A stretch of DNA of 9,216 nucleotides from an uncultured Prevotellaceae bacterium (lineage in GTDB: Bacteria; Bacteroidota; Bacteroidia; Bacteroidales; Bacteroidaceae), in the NCBI GenBank assembly GCA_902803455.1, contig CADCQC010000166.1, forward strand, positions 1-9,216. Direction: 5' to 3'. This document shows, piece after piece, positions 1-5,322 of the stretch. Every line of letters begins with the position of its first letter. The stretch's first letter is position 1. A program made the translations under genes and the position numbers. The notes beneath the pieces were generated by a model, which worked only from the letters and a program-made list of their open reading frames with translations, did no database searches and was not told where the DNA came from.

Positions 1-1
1 C

Positions 2-235
2 ACCGACGCCTGCCAGAAACACGGCGGATTCTATCTCGGTTCGATCGGTGGCGTGGCTGCCGTCCTCTCACAGTCGAGCATCAAGTCGATAGAATGCGTG
101 GAATATCCCGAACTGGGCATGGAGGCCATTTGGAAAATTGTGGTCGAAGACTTCCCCGCTTTCATCCTGGTCGATGACAAGGGCAATGATTTCTTCAAAC
201 AACTCAAGCCTTGGAAGCCATCCTGCTGCGTGTAA
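2..235 (+). CDS. Fumarate hydratase class I, C-terminal end (partial)
   Basis: This is the last 77 codons of a class I (oxygen-sensitive, [4Fe-4S]) fumarase, which interconverts fumarate and malate in the cytoplasm; the 5' part lies outside the window. The open frame starts at base 2 and ends at TAA 233-235. The visible residues match the C-terminal beta domain of the FumA/FumB-type family: HGGFYLGSIGG near the start, then SIECVEYPELGMEAIWKI, then VEDFPAFILVDDKGNDFF close to the end. That domain contributes to substrate binding, while the Fe-S cysteines are upstream and not visible. In Bacteroidales this enzyme serves the reductive (fumarate-respiring) arm that leads to succinate. The protein ends in Cys-Cys-Val. 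Two tandem hairpin terminators follow directly, so it is the last gene of its transcript. Family identification is strong. Confidence 0.95.
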   Translation, partial: TDACQKHGGFYLGSIGGVAAVLSQSSIKSIECVEYPELGMEAIWKIVVEDFPAFILVDDKGNDFFKQLKPWKPSCCV

Positions 236-247
236 TCTCTTGAGATG

Positions 248-289
248 ATCTCTTGAGATGATTAAAAGATTATCTCAAGAGATTTTTTT
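248..289 (+). terminator. Intrinsic terminator of the fumarase gene (hairpin 1)
   Basis: A near-perfect stem pairs 248-262 with 269-283 (ATCTCTTGAGAT against ATCTCAAGAGAT, extended by a G-T wobble and two A-T pairs), with a 6-nt loop and a T-run at 283-289. The left arm lies in a 13-bp tandem duplication (236-248 and 249-261, unit TCTCTTGAGATGA), so the right arm could pair with either copy. Confidence 0.9.
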
Positions 290-321
290 GGAGGAGGGGT
301 CCGCGGGCCCCTCCTCTTTTT
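290..321 (+). terminator. Second, GC-rich intrinsic terminator in tandem
   Basis: GAGGAGGGG (291-299) pairs with CCCCTCCTC (308-316). A T-G wobble and a C-G pair extend the stem inwards, and TTTTT follows at 317-321. It begins right after the T-run of the first hairpin, giving a double terminator that should insulate the fumarase transcript from the convergent portal-like gene. On the minus strand this hairpin is followed by A residues rather than T, so it should not stop the portal-like transcript efficiently. Confidence 0.85.
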
Positions 322-400
322 ATAGGATCGCATAGGATAGTCTAGGATGATCTAGGAAGATCTAGGATGATCTAGGATGGCCTAGGATGGCCTAGGATTT
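321..400. repeat. Tandem array, eight units of exactly 10 bp
   Basis: Eight consecutive 10-bp units with consensus TCTAGGATGA run from 321 to 400 without any length slippage. The first two and the last are the most diverged; units 3, 5 and 6 are nearly identical. Six of the eight carry the tetranucleotide CTAG. The array begins at the T-run of the fumarase terminator and overlaps the last three codons of the minus-strand portal-like gene, supplying its TAG stop at 392-394. Because 10 is not a multiple of 3, the repeated CTAG places TAG stops in all three minus-strand frames. It lacks the unit length and unique spacers of a CRISPR array. Confidence 0.9.
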
Positions 401-1849
401 GATTTCAAAAGTGGCTTCTGCAAAGGCGGGTGGCAGATGATGCTTCATGCTGGCATGTGTGAGCGCATGCTGCCGGATATTGCTCACATCCTTCTTCATT
501 CCTTCGCGGATGAAATTGCGGAAGGTATCGAGCAGGTCGAGTTGTGATAAGGTGGCATTGCGGGTCTGCTGCTCATAGAGCACTCCACTCACGCTGGCAT
601 TTGCAGTCTTGCCTTGCAAAGCACCTGTCACGCCCGAGATATCCTCCATCATCCCCAACTGCGTCTGAAGCAGTTCATTAATACCGATGTTGACCGCATT
701 GGCAGACACCTGATGAGGCAGTTGGGCTCCATTGCGCGTGCGCACGGGGATGACACCATTGAAGCGTGCCCATTCGTCGGCCACATCTGCCATAGTGTAA
801 CCCTCTGCCAAACTCTCCTCGGGCACGAGGAGTACCCCTTTCGCCGACGAGCGCATCACCCAGTCATACAGCGTGATGAGACGGTTGGTATAACGCTGCT
901 GGTCGATCACGTCGCCCACAAAAGAATGGATCTCACCATCAATAAAGGGATACGCCTTGAACACATAAGGATGGGAGTGATGGAAATAGGGTGTGTCGCC
1001 CTCAGCGAGTACATCACCGTCAGGAGACAGGAAATAATAGCGCCAGAGCGTAGTATTAGTCCATTCGCCCGCCACCGCCTCACCATGAGGTGCCGACAGC
1101 CCGTCCCACCAATAGAGTTGTCCGTTGGCATGGTCGTGGCACAGCATGCCAAAGACCCTTTCCTTGCGCCACACCTCATAGACACGGCACAATCCCCTCA
1201 CCTCCTCATTAGACAGATACCGCTGAACCGCATCATCGGATGAATAGATGGCAGCCAAAGCACTGATATCCGACGGACTGCGCCCGAAGGCCGCCAGAAG
1301 CGCGTCGAATTTCATGTCATGGATCTCACCGATGAGTTCCACATCCCATCCCCGATTGTCACACAGTTGGGAATCCACAAAAAACCGGTCGGGAGACACG
1401 TTGTCGGTCCAGCAGCCACTCTGGTTGTTGCGACGACCCAACGTCTTACGTTGGACAACCATTCCAGAAATGAGAAACTCCTCCAGCGCACGGGCCTCCA
1501 ACTCATCGGTGCTGTTGTCTCTGCGCACCGACAACAGGCGTTTCTGCATCCAGCGCTCTGCCTCATGGTCATCGCAGACCACCTCGCAAATCTCACGCTC
1601 CGAACGATACAATCCCAGCACCTGCTTGACCAACCGCCGGATCAGGTTGTTCTTCAGCGGTTCACTTCCCTGACTGCGGATATACTGTTCCTCACGCATC
1701 CATCGCCCGTCCACATTCACTTGATCTCCCCACTGGTCACCATAACAATATCGCTTACTGCGAGTACGCTCTTTCCTAAAAGGCGCCATTCTTTCCCAAT
1801 GGCATTTTACCTCAGACAGCAGGGCTACGTCTTTTCTAAAACTGTTCAT
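392..1849 (-). CDS. P22-type phage portal-like protein, orphan
   Basis: The 485-residue product resembles portal proteins of P22-like tailed phages, which form the dodecameric ring at the capsid vertex through which DNA is packaged. Supporting features in order: RYCYGDQW at about residues 33-40, followed by a basic segment and KNNLIRRLVKQVLGLYR (about 67-82), the usual 'YxGxQW ... N.I...V....G' opening; VSPDRFFVDS (151-160), the segment before the wing; and near the C-terminus EDISGVTGALQGKTANASVSG then EQQTRNATLSQLDLLDTFRNFI, the portal stem/clip helix region. It is shorter than P22 portal (about 725 aa), with the C-terminal barrel missing. The frame is intact across 1458 bases. No terminase, protease, capsid or tail gene is visible on either side, so it looks like a remnant or a domesticated gene. 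The start is the ATG at 1847-1849. The family call is from motif pattern only. Confidence 0.7.
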   Translation of the reverse strand: MNSFRKDVALLSEVKCHWERMAPFRKERTRSKRYCYGDQWGDQVNVDGRWMREEQYIRSQGSEPLKNNLIRRLVKQVLGLYRSEREICEVVCDDHEAERWMQKRLLSVRRDNSTDELEARALEEFLISGMVVQRKTLGRRNNQSGCWTDNVSPDRFFVDSQLCDNRGWDVELIGEIHDMKFDALLAAFGRSPSDISALAAIYSSDDAVQRYLSNEEVRGLCRVYEVWRKERVFGMLCHDHANGQLYWWDGLSAPHGEAVAGEWTNTTLWRYYFLSPDGDVLAEGDTPYFHHSHPYVFKAYPFIDGEIHSFVGDVIDQQRYTNRLITLYDWVMRSSAKGVLLVPEESLAEGYTMADVADEWARFNGVIPVRTRNGAQLPHQVSANAVNIGINELLQTQLGMMEDISGVTGALQGKTANASVSGVLYEQQTRNATLSQLDLLDTFRNFIREGMKKDVSNIRQHALTHASMKHHLPPAFAEATFEIKS

Positions 1850-1871
1850 CGTATCAAATTTTTATACACTA

Positions 1872-1879
1872 CAAAAATA
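1872..1879 (-). promoter_or_regulatory. Possible -7 element for the portal-like gene
   Basis: The minus strand reads TATTTTTG, matching the Bacteroidota -7 consensus TAnnTTTG, 22 bases upstream of the start codon. No clear TTG/TTTG box lies at the expected distance further upstream, so the assignment is weak. Confidence 0.4.
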
Positions 1880-1958
1880 TTCAACAAATGCGGAAACGGC
1901 ATGTTATTTTCACATTTTACCATTCACTTAGCATGTTTGTTATCATCATCTTTCCGTC

Positions 1959-1993
1959 GTTTGTAACTTTTTGTTAGTAAAAGATTTACAAAC
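1959..1993. repeat. Inverted repeat in the portal/XRE divergent gap
   Basis: GTTTGTAA (1959-1966) pairs with TTACAAAC (1986-1993) and, inside it, CTTTT (1967-1971) pairs with AAAAG (1979-1983), leaving a 7-base loop and one 2-base bulge. It lies in the 247-base gap between the minus-strand portal-like gene and the plus-strand HTH gene, about 60 bases upstream of the latter's -33 box. It could be an operator for the HTH protein or a cruciform/hairpin; it has no adjoining T-run that would make it a clear terminator. The rest of the gap is A+T-rich with nothing else recognisable. Confidence 0.5.
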
Positions 1994-2050
1994 AATCTAA
2001 TAGCGTCGCTTATATGTTGACACAATTATTATTTTAACAAATATTATAGG

Positions 2051-2079
2051 TTGAGTTGCCAATTTTTGTATTATATTTG
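2051..2079 (+). promoter_or_regulatory. Vegetative promoter of the XRE-like gene
   Basis: TTG at 2051-2053 and TATATTTG at 2072-2079 match the Bacteroidota -33 and -7 elements, with an 18-bp spacer. The implied transcription start is only about 10 bases before the ATG at 2097, giving a very short leader with no Shine-Dalgarno sequence. Confidence 0.65.
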
Positions 2080-2096
2080 CAATATCTTTATCGCAG

Positions 2097-2357
2097 ATGG
2101 GGAGAGAGAATCAATTCAGTATTAACCCAAAAAAATTACGACCCTTGGTACATATTGGTGAATTAATCAAACAGAAACTGAAACAAAAACGTAAATCAGT
2201 CGTCTGGTTTTCTGGTGAATTATCATGCAGTCGCACAAACGTTTACAAAATATTCTCAAAACAATCTATCGATACAGCTGATTTAATGAGAATATGCAAA
2301 ATCCTCGACTTTGACTTTTTTGAACTTTACAGTGCAGAATTGCACGGTCAAAAATAA
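2097..2357 (+). CDS. Small XRE-family HTH DNA-binding protein
   Basis: This 86-residue basic protein reads as a single-domain Cro/C1-type (XRE) regulator. The helix-turn-helix appears at about residues 37-55 (FSGELSCSRTNVYKIF), followed by the typical third-helix segment SIDTADLMRICKILDFDFFELYS (57-79), in which 'L..I..iLd.dffelf' is the family signature. There is no partner domain, signal peptide or membrane segment. It has its own promoter and is followed by a strong terminator, so it forms a monocistronic unit transcribed away from the portal-like gene. Codons are more A+T-rich than those of the neighbours, which would suit an accessory or acquired gene. It may regulate itself or the divergent gene, but that is inference from position. 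The ATG at 2097 is the only upstream start compatible with the promoter. Confidence 0.8.
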   Translation: MGRENQFSINPKKLRPLVHIGELIKQKLKQKRKSVVWFSGELSCSRTNVYKIFSKQSIDTADLMRICKILDFDFFELYSAELHGQK

Positions 2358-2378
2358 AGAGTAGCCCATGTGAAATAG

Positions 2379-2408
2379 CAGGCATCCCGTCGGGATGCCT
2401 GTTTTTTT
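2379..2408 (+). terminator. Intrinsic terminator of the XRE-like gene
   Basis: CAGGCATCCC (2379-2388) pairs perfectly with GGGATGCCTG (2392-2401) around a 3-base loop, followed by seven T residues (2402-2408). It lies 22 bases after the stop codon. Confidence 0.95.
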
Positions 2409-2443
2409 GTGAAAACGGATATCTGTTTTTTGTGGCCGAAAAG

Positions 2444-2474
2444 TTGCAGGTGTGAATGGGATTATGTATATTTG
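2444..2474 (+). promoter_or_regulatory. Vegetative promoter of the lipoprotein operon
   Basis: TTG at 2444-2446 and TATATTTG at 2467-2474, with a 20-bp spacer, match the Bacteroidota consensus. Transcription should start near 2481, about 12 bases before the ATG at 2493. This rules out the longer frame that opens at GTG 2409, because that start lies upstream of the promoter. Confidence 0.75.
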
Positions 2475-2492
2475 CGGATTGAAAACAAATTG

Positions 2493-2921
2493 ATGGAAAT
2501 GTACTTACGAAACTTTATAGCACTTGCCGCATCGGGTGTAGTGCTGACCGCTATGGTTGCGGTGCTCACTGCGTGCGGACCTGAGAAGAAGATGCATCTG
2601 ACTGATGTCGAATGGCATCAATCCATGGTGCAGGCCAATGGCTCACCCGTCACTGGCGAATTATGGAGTGACGATGACCTCACATGGTGCATGACGCTGG
2701 AGGAAGGTATACCCAAAGCCTTCCGCTTATATCACGACAACGGCAAAGAGGCGTTTGTCATGAACTCACCTGCTGATACGCTGCAGGCATTCGACGAGAA
2801 CGGTCAGGTCATCAGCATCGACTCCTTCGCTATCGCCTACAAACAACTCGCACAACAGATACCTGAGTTGATGGGCATCATCAAAGCATCCGACCAAACT
2901 CCCCAAAATCCACAACCATGA
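2493..2921 (+). CDS. Small lipoprotein of unknown function
   Basis: The 142-residue product starts with a lipoprotein signal: M-E-M-Y-L-R-N, then a hydrophobic core to about residue 24, then the lipobox LTAC with the lipidated Cys at residue 28. The mature part (about 114 residues) is acidic. The segment NGSPVTGELWSDDD followed by PKAFRLYHDNGKEAF (about 45-80) resembles the beta-hairpin repeats of MORN/YwqK-type proteins ('G.p.tG....y..nGk...'), which is suggestive only. The C-terminus is helical and ends in a Pro/Gln-rich tail. The start is set by the promoter just upstream; the frame is open further upstream to 2409, but those codons lie inside the promoter. Its stop overlaps the start of the next gene (ATGA, 2918-2921), so the two are translationally coupled and probably act together in the envelope. 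Confidence 0.75.
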   Translation: MEMYLRNFIALAASGVVLTAMVAVLTACGPEKKMHLTDVEWHQSMVQANGSPVTGELWSDDDLTWCMTLEEGIPKAFRLYHDNGKEAFVMNSPADTLQAFDENGQVISIDSFAIAYKQLAQQIPELMGIIKASDQTPQNPQP

Positions 2922-3772
2922 AGAAAGCGCTCATCATCATCACTATCTTGCTGCTCATCGGTGGGGGCACTGGCTACTATTTTTACGACAAGGAACAGAA
3001 AAGGATCGCTGCCGAGAGAGCAGAGCGCGACTCTATCCGCCATGCCCGAGATGTGGAGAACGCACGCCTGGCTGCCATGGAGAAAGCCCATCGCGACTCT
3101 ATTTCCGACTATGAGAAGACCCATTCCCGTGATGTGATCAGAGCCTTCGCCGAGAAACTCGTCCATGAGGAAATGATGAGTGGCCGCAACCATGTGGGAG
3201 GAAAAAACTGGTCGGAGCGCATCAACATCCTCCGGGAACAGTGCGACAACATCAGGGCGTATGGCAGCCATTATGAGGATTCCATTTTTAAGGCATTCAG
3301 TTTCAAGGGACTGATGGGAGAAGACACTCATTTCTCGCGCGACAGTGTGCTGAGGGTATACTATATCGCACCAGAGTCGGCGTATGTCGATGTGAGATTC
3401 ACCATCGATGAAAACCCGGGATGGCAGGACGTCACCTATAAACTGGTCTTCGTCGATGATCACTGGCTCATCGATGACTTCACCTTTGAATACAATGACG
3501 GAGAATTCGTCACTGAATCAGATGAAATGAACTGGTTTATCGACACTTTCGGCACTCCGCTAGAAGATGATGAAAAGCCATCATCAGCCACATCATCAGC
3601 CAAGGACAAATCCTCCGCCGCTGCCAAGGAAAAGCCCAAAGCCAGCGAGAAGGAAAAGCCATCCGCTCCTGCCAAAGACAAACCTAAAGCCAGTGAGAAG
3701 GACAACAAGTCATCCGCTCCTGCCAAAGACAAACCTAAAGCCAGTGAGAAGGACAAGCCAAAGGCTCATTAA
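2918..3772 (+). CDS. Membrane-anchored protein with NTF2-like region and repetitive Lys-rich tail
   Basis: The 284-residue product has an uncleaved N-terminal anchor (about residues 4-23, IIITILLLIGGGTGYYF), so the rest should face the periplasm. Residues 24-70 are densely charged and likely coiled coil (repeated A-E-R and R-D-S-I patterns). Residues about 70-192 form a compact alpha+beta domain ending in VTYKLVFVDDHWLIDDFTFEY, whose strand pattern resembles NTF2-like/DUF4878-type domains; this is a weak structural guess. Residues 193-218 are acidic. Residues 219-284 are a low-complexity tail of repeated Ser-Ala-Pro-Ala-Lys-Asp-Lys-Pro-Lys-Ala-Ser-Glu-Lys units, encoded by long DNA repeats. 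The tail resembles the Lys/Ala/Pro-rich regions of TonB-like spacers or histone-H1-like tails, which could span or bind an acidic polymer such as peptidoglycan. It overlaps the upstream lipoprotein gene by four bases and ends the operon. Confidence 0.7.
   Translation: MKKALIIITILLLIGGGTGYYFYDKEQKRIAAERAERDSIRHARDVENARLAAMEKAHRDSISDYEKTHSRDVIRAFAEKLVHEEMMSGRNHVGGKNWSERINILREQCDNIRAYGSHYEDSIFKAFSFKGLMGEDTHFSRDSVLRVYYIAPESAYVDVRFTIDENPGWQDVTYKLVFVDDHWLIDDFTFEYNDGEFVTESDEMNWFIDTFGTPLEDDEKPSSATSSAKDKSSAAAKEKPKASEKEKPSAPAKDKPKASEKDNKSSAPAKDKPKASEKDKPKAH
3660..3756 (+). repeat. 46-bp perfect direct repeat inside the Lys-rich tail
   Basis: Bases 3660-3705 and 3711-3756 are identical; the period is 51 bp (17 codons), so repeat-number changes keep the frame. 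A more diverged copy precedes them (about 3611-3659), offset by 48 bp. The perfect identity of the last two copies, including synonymous positions, points to a recent duplication or gene conversion. Confidence 0.95.
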
Positions 3773-3815
3773 ACTTATTAAGGATTTCTAAAATAATCCC
3801 CTTCACACTCTTCAC

Positions 3816-3861
3816 AAAAAAGGCATTCTCACCATGAAAATAATCATCGTGAGAATGCCTT
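3816..3861. terminator. Bidirectional intrinsic terminator
   Basis: AAGGCATTCTCAC (3820-3832) pairs perfectly with GTGAGAATGCCTT (3849-3861); ATGA/TCAT inside the loop extend the stem after one mismatch. On the minus strand it is followed by a T-run (complement of 3815-3821), a good terminator for the GrpE-like transcript. On the plus strand the following bases are only moderately T-rich, so termination of the lipoprotein operon is likely but weaker. Confidence 0.85.
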
Positions 3862-3880
3862 CATATCTTTGTTTCTTCAA

Positions 3881-3917
3881 AGGCCAGCCAGCTGCGCTCC
3901 AAGATAAAGCCTGGCCT
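3881..3917. repeat. Inverted repeat just after the GrpE-like gene
   Basis: AGGCCAG (3881-3887) is the reverse complement of CTGGCCT (3911-3917), with a 23-base spacer. It lies between the GrpE-like stop codon and the bidirectional terminator. There is no T-run; it may stabilise the 3' end of the minus-strand mRNA. Confidence 0.4.
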
Positions 3918-3922
3918 GCCTG

Positions 3923-4369
3923 TCAGTTATTTTTCACCACGGTCACTTCTGCCTGGCGGAGCAGTTTTTCTTTGCGGTAGAAACCTTCGCGCTCCACTCT
4001 CAGCACGGTGCCGTCTTCTTTCTCGGGGTCAGCCTCTGTGCCTACGATTTTGGCTTTAGTGGCATCAAATTTACCTTCGGGAAATTCTATTCTCTTCACG
4101 CCATAACTATCGAGCACCTCCAGAAGTTTGGTCTTGGCGGTAAGCATGTAGTTGATGGCAGTTGTCGAGATCTTGCTTTGGTCGAGTCCACGCTCATGGA
4201 TAGTGCTCTCCGCCCACTCGAAAGATTCCCACACCTGCAGAAAACTCTTGCAGATTTCTCCCACATTGTTTTCATTGGCTTCCTCCTGTGAAGAAATCCA
4301 GGTGTTCAGACGCATATTCTCTTCATAGAGACTTTTCAATTCTGCGCGTATATCGTCGTATTTGCTCAT
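3923..4369 (-). CDS. Short GrpE-like nucleotide-exchange-factor family protein
   Basis: The 148-residue product matches GrpE, the exchange factor that opens the Hsp70/DnaK ATPase lobe to release ADP. The C-terminal half is the telling part: LLEVLDSYGVKRIEFPEGKFDATKA (82-106) corresponds to the GrpE 'l...l...Gve.i...G..FDp..H.a' region, and VLRVEREGFYRKEKLLRQAEVTVVK (122-146) to the beta-wing 'V..v...Gy...drvlRpA.V.V.k' that contacts DnaK. The usual FDPxxHEAV is altered: the His and following residues are replaced by KAKIVG. The N-terminal helix (about 1-60) is shorter than the long coiled coil of canonical GrpE (about 180-200 aa), so this is probably a paralogue rather than the housekeeping GrpE. 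No dnaK or dnaJ lies nearby. It follows the zinc-ribbon/LysM gene on the same strand with a 45-base gap and probably shares its transcript. Confidence 0.75.
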   Translation of the reverse strand: MSKYDDIRAELKSLYEENMRLNTWISSQEEANENNVGEICKSFLQVWESFEWAESTIHERGLDQSKISTTAINYMLTAKTKLLEVLDSYGVKRIEFPEGKFDATKAKIVGTEADPEKEDGTVLRVEREGFYRKEKLLRQAEVTVVKNN

Positions 4370-4378
4370 AACAGTAAT

Positions 4379-4438
4379 CTTTGATTATTTCACCAGCATA
4401 TCACTAGCCTTTGACTATTTCACCAGCAATTTATCTCC
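4379..4438. repeat. 30-bp tandem duplication spanning the stop codon of the LysM gene
   Basis: Bases 4379-4398 and 4409-4428 match at 19 of 20 positions, with a 30-bp period (10 codons). The copied segment encodes the last residues of the zinc-ribbon/LysM protein (Leu-Val-Lys) plus its stop. The active copy ends in TAG (4415-4417); the downstream copy in the same frame ends in TAA (4385-4387). Read-through of TAG would therefore add nine residues and end again in Leu-Val-Lys. Confidence 0.85.
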
Positions 4439-5047
4439 TATCTCTAGGGGCTCGGTAGCACGGCGGCCATTCATGCGCGCGAGGTCCACATCCTTGACCT
4501 TACCCTTATACAGTTTTTGAGAGATCTTCCACCAGGAATCGCCTTTCTGCACCACATAATACTTCTTGCCGTTCTCGATGGTCACCTTGTCGGCAGGTGC
4601 TGTGATACCATCATCAGCCTTGGCCTCCTCATTGGCGGCACCTTCCTGCTTTGCCTTCTCAGACTGCGAGGCATTGGCAGCCTCAGTCTTCGAGTCAGTG
4701 GTACCGGCAGAGGGCAATGGGGCTGCGACGACCTCACCCTTGGGCTGCTCACGCAGTTTCTCATTCATAGAGGCGATGGAATCCTCCAACAATGAGATCC
4801 GCTCTTTGGCGGCTGTGGGAGAAGGTCCTTTGGTGAAATAGAGAAGAGCAAATATCGCTGCTGCCAATAACGCAAGGATTCCTACCGGCTTCCAAACCGT
4901 TGACTTGGCCTTGCTGTCCATCTCCGCATTGTCGAGCAGCCTAAACACCTTCAGATTGCTGCCACAATACGGACATCTGACATCACCCTGATGATAATCA
5001 GGGATGTCTTTACGCCCACAAACGGGACATTTTGTACTATCTATCAT
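4415..5047 (-). CDS. Zinc-ribbon, single-TM, LysM-domain protein
   Basis: The 210-residue product has three modules. Residues 7-28 form a zinc ribbon (C7-P-V-C10 and C25-P-Y-C28), expected in the cytoplasm. Residues about 53-72 are one membrane-spanning helix (VGILALLAAAIFALLYF). Residues 77-100 are a short coiled coil, followed by a low-complexity Ala/Glu/Lys linker to about 155. Residues 163-209 are a LysM domain (YYVVQKGDSWWKISQKLY ... LEIGDKLLVK), which binds the GlcNAc-rich glycan of peptidoglycan. The arrangement predicts a type II-like inner membrane protein linking a cytoplasmic zinc-binding head to the wall. Signal-less zinc-ribbon plus LysM proteins occur in Bacteroidota but I know of no assigned role. 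The gene starts at an ATG about 50 bases below a -7 element and leads a transcript that continues into the GrpE-like gene. Confidence 0.85.
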   Translation of the reverse strand: MIDSTKCPVCGRKDIPDYHQGDVRCPYCGSNLKVFRLLDNAEMDSKAKSTVWKPVGILALLAAAIFALLYFTKGPSPTAAKERISLLEDSIASMNEKLREQPKGEVVAAPLPSAGTTDSKTEAANASQSEKAKQEGAANEEAKADDGITAPADKVTIENGKKYYVVQKGDSWWKISQKLYKGKVKDVDLARMNGRRATEPLEIGDKLLVK

Positions 5048-5093
5048 AACCGAAATAAATTGAGACTTGAAAAGCCATTTCCAAAAATCGCCC

Positions 5094-5101
5094 CAAAGTT
5101 A
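5094..5101 (-). promoter_or_regulatory. Probable -7 element for the LysM/GrpE-like transcript
   Basis: The minus strand reads TAACTTTG, an exact match to TAnnTTTG, about 47 bases upstream of the ATG. The expected -33 region is A/T-rich but lacks a clear TTG, so it may depend on A/T-rich upstream contacts. Confidence 0.55.
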
Positions 5102-5171
5102 CAAAAAAATTAATATTTGATTACTTTTTTATGGAATAAAAATGTGATTTCTTGCTCAAAATCATTTATTT

Positions 5172-5224
5172 AACCCACTTTTTCCGAAAAGGGATATCTT
5201 TTACCACACTTTTCAACCCACTTT
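5172..5224. repeat. Two copies of AACCCACTTT, 43 bp apart
   Basis: The 10-mer AACCCACTTT occurs at 5172-5181 and 5215-5224, in the gap between the LysM promoter and the terminator of the small acidic gene. The copies lie 70-120 bp upstream of the LysM -7 element and could be a paired protein-binding site, or chance. Nothing else is recognised in this stretch. Confidence 0.35.
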
Positions 5225-5259
5225 CTCTACAAAAAAGAATAGCGTGCCCCAAAAACATC

Positions 5260-5287
5260 AAAAAAGGGTACGGTCAATCGCACCCTT
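5260..5287 (-). terminator. Intrinsic terminator of the small acidic protein gene
   Basis: Read on the minus strand, AAGGGTGCG (5287-5279) pairs with CGTACCCTT (5272-5264) with one G-T wobble and a 6-base loop; a run of T (complement of 5265-5260) follows. It ends the transcript of the 82-aa gene 36 bases after its stop codon. Confidence 0.85.
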
Positions 5288-5322
5288 ATTTATCTCTTAT
5301 TGCTATCTATAGACTAACAAGA

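Noticed and set aside
321..400. CRISPR array
   Set aside because: Units are 10 bp with no spacers and there are no cas genes nearby.
614..1243. 209-codon plus-strand open frame, and others at 1248-1673 and 1319-1966
   Set aside because: They lie antisense to the portal-like gene, have no recognisable family, promoter or start context, and are explained as shadow frames of a GC-biased gene.
392..2357. Complete prophage or prophage boundary
   Set aside because: Only one phage-type structural gene and one small HTH gene are present; no integrase, terminase, attachment-site duplication or tRNA is visible.
2409..2492. Upstream GTG start giving a 170-residue lipoprotein
   Set aside because: The extra codons overlap the terminator T-run and contain the -33 and -7 promoter boxes. 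The ATG at 2493 gives a proper lipoprotein signal with the lipobox Cys at residue 28.
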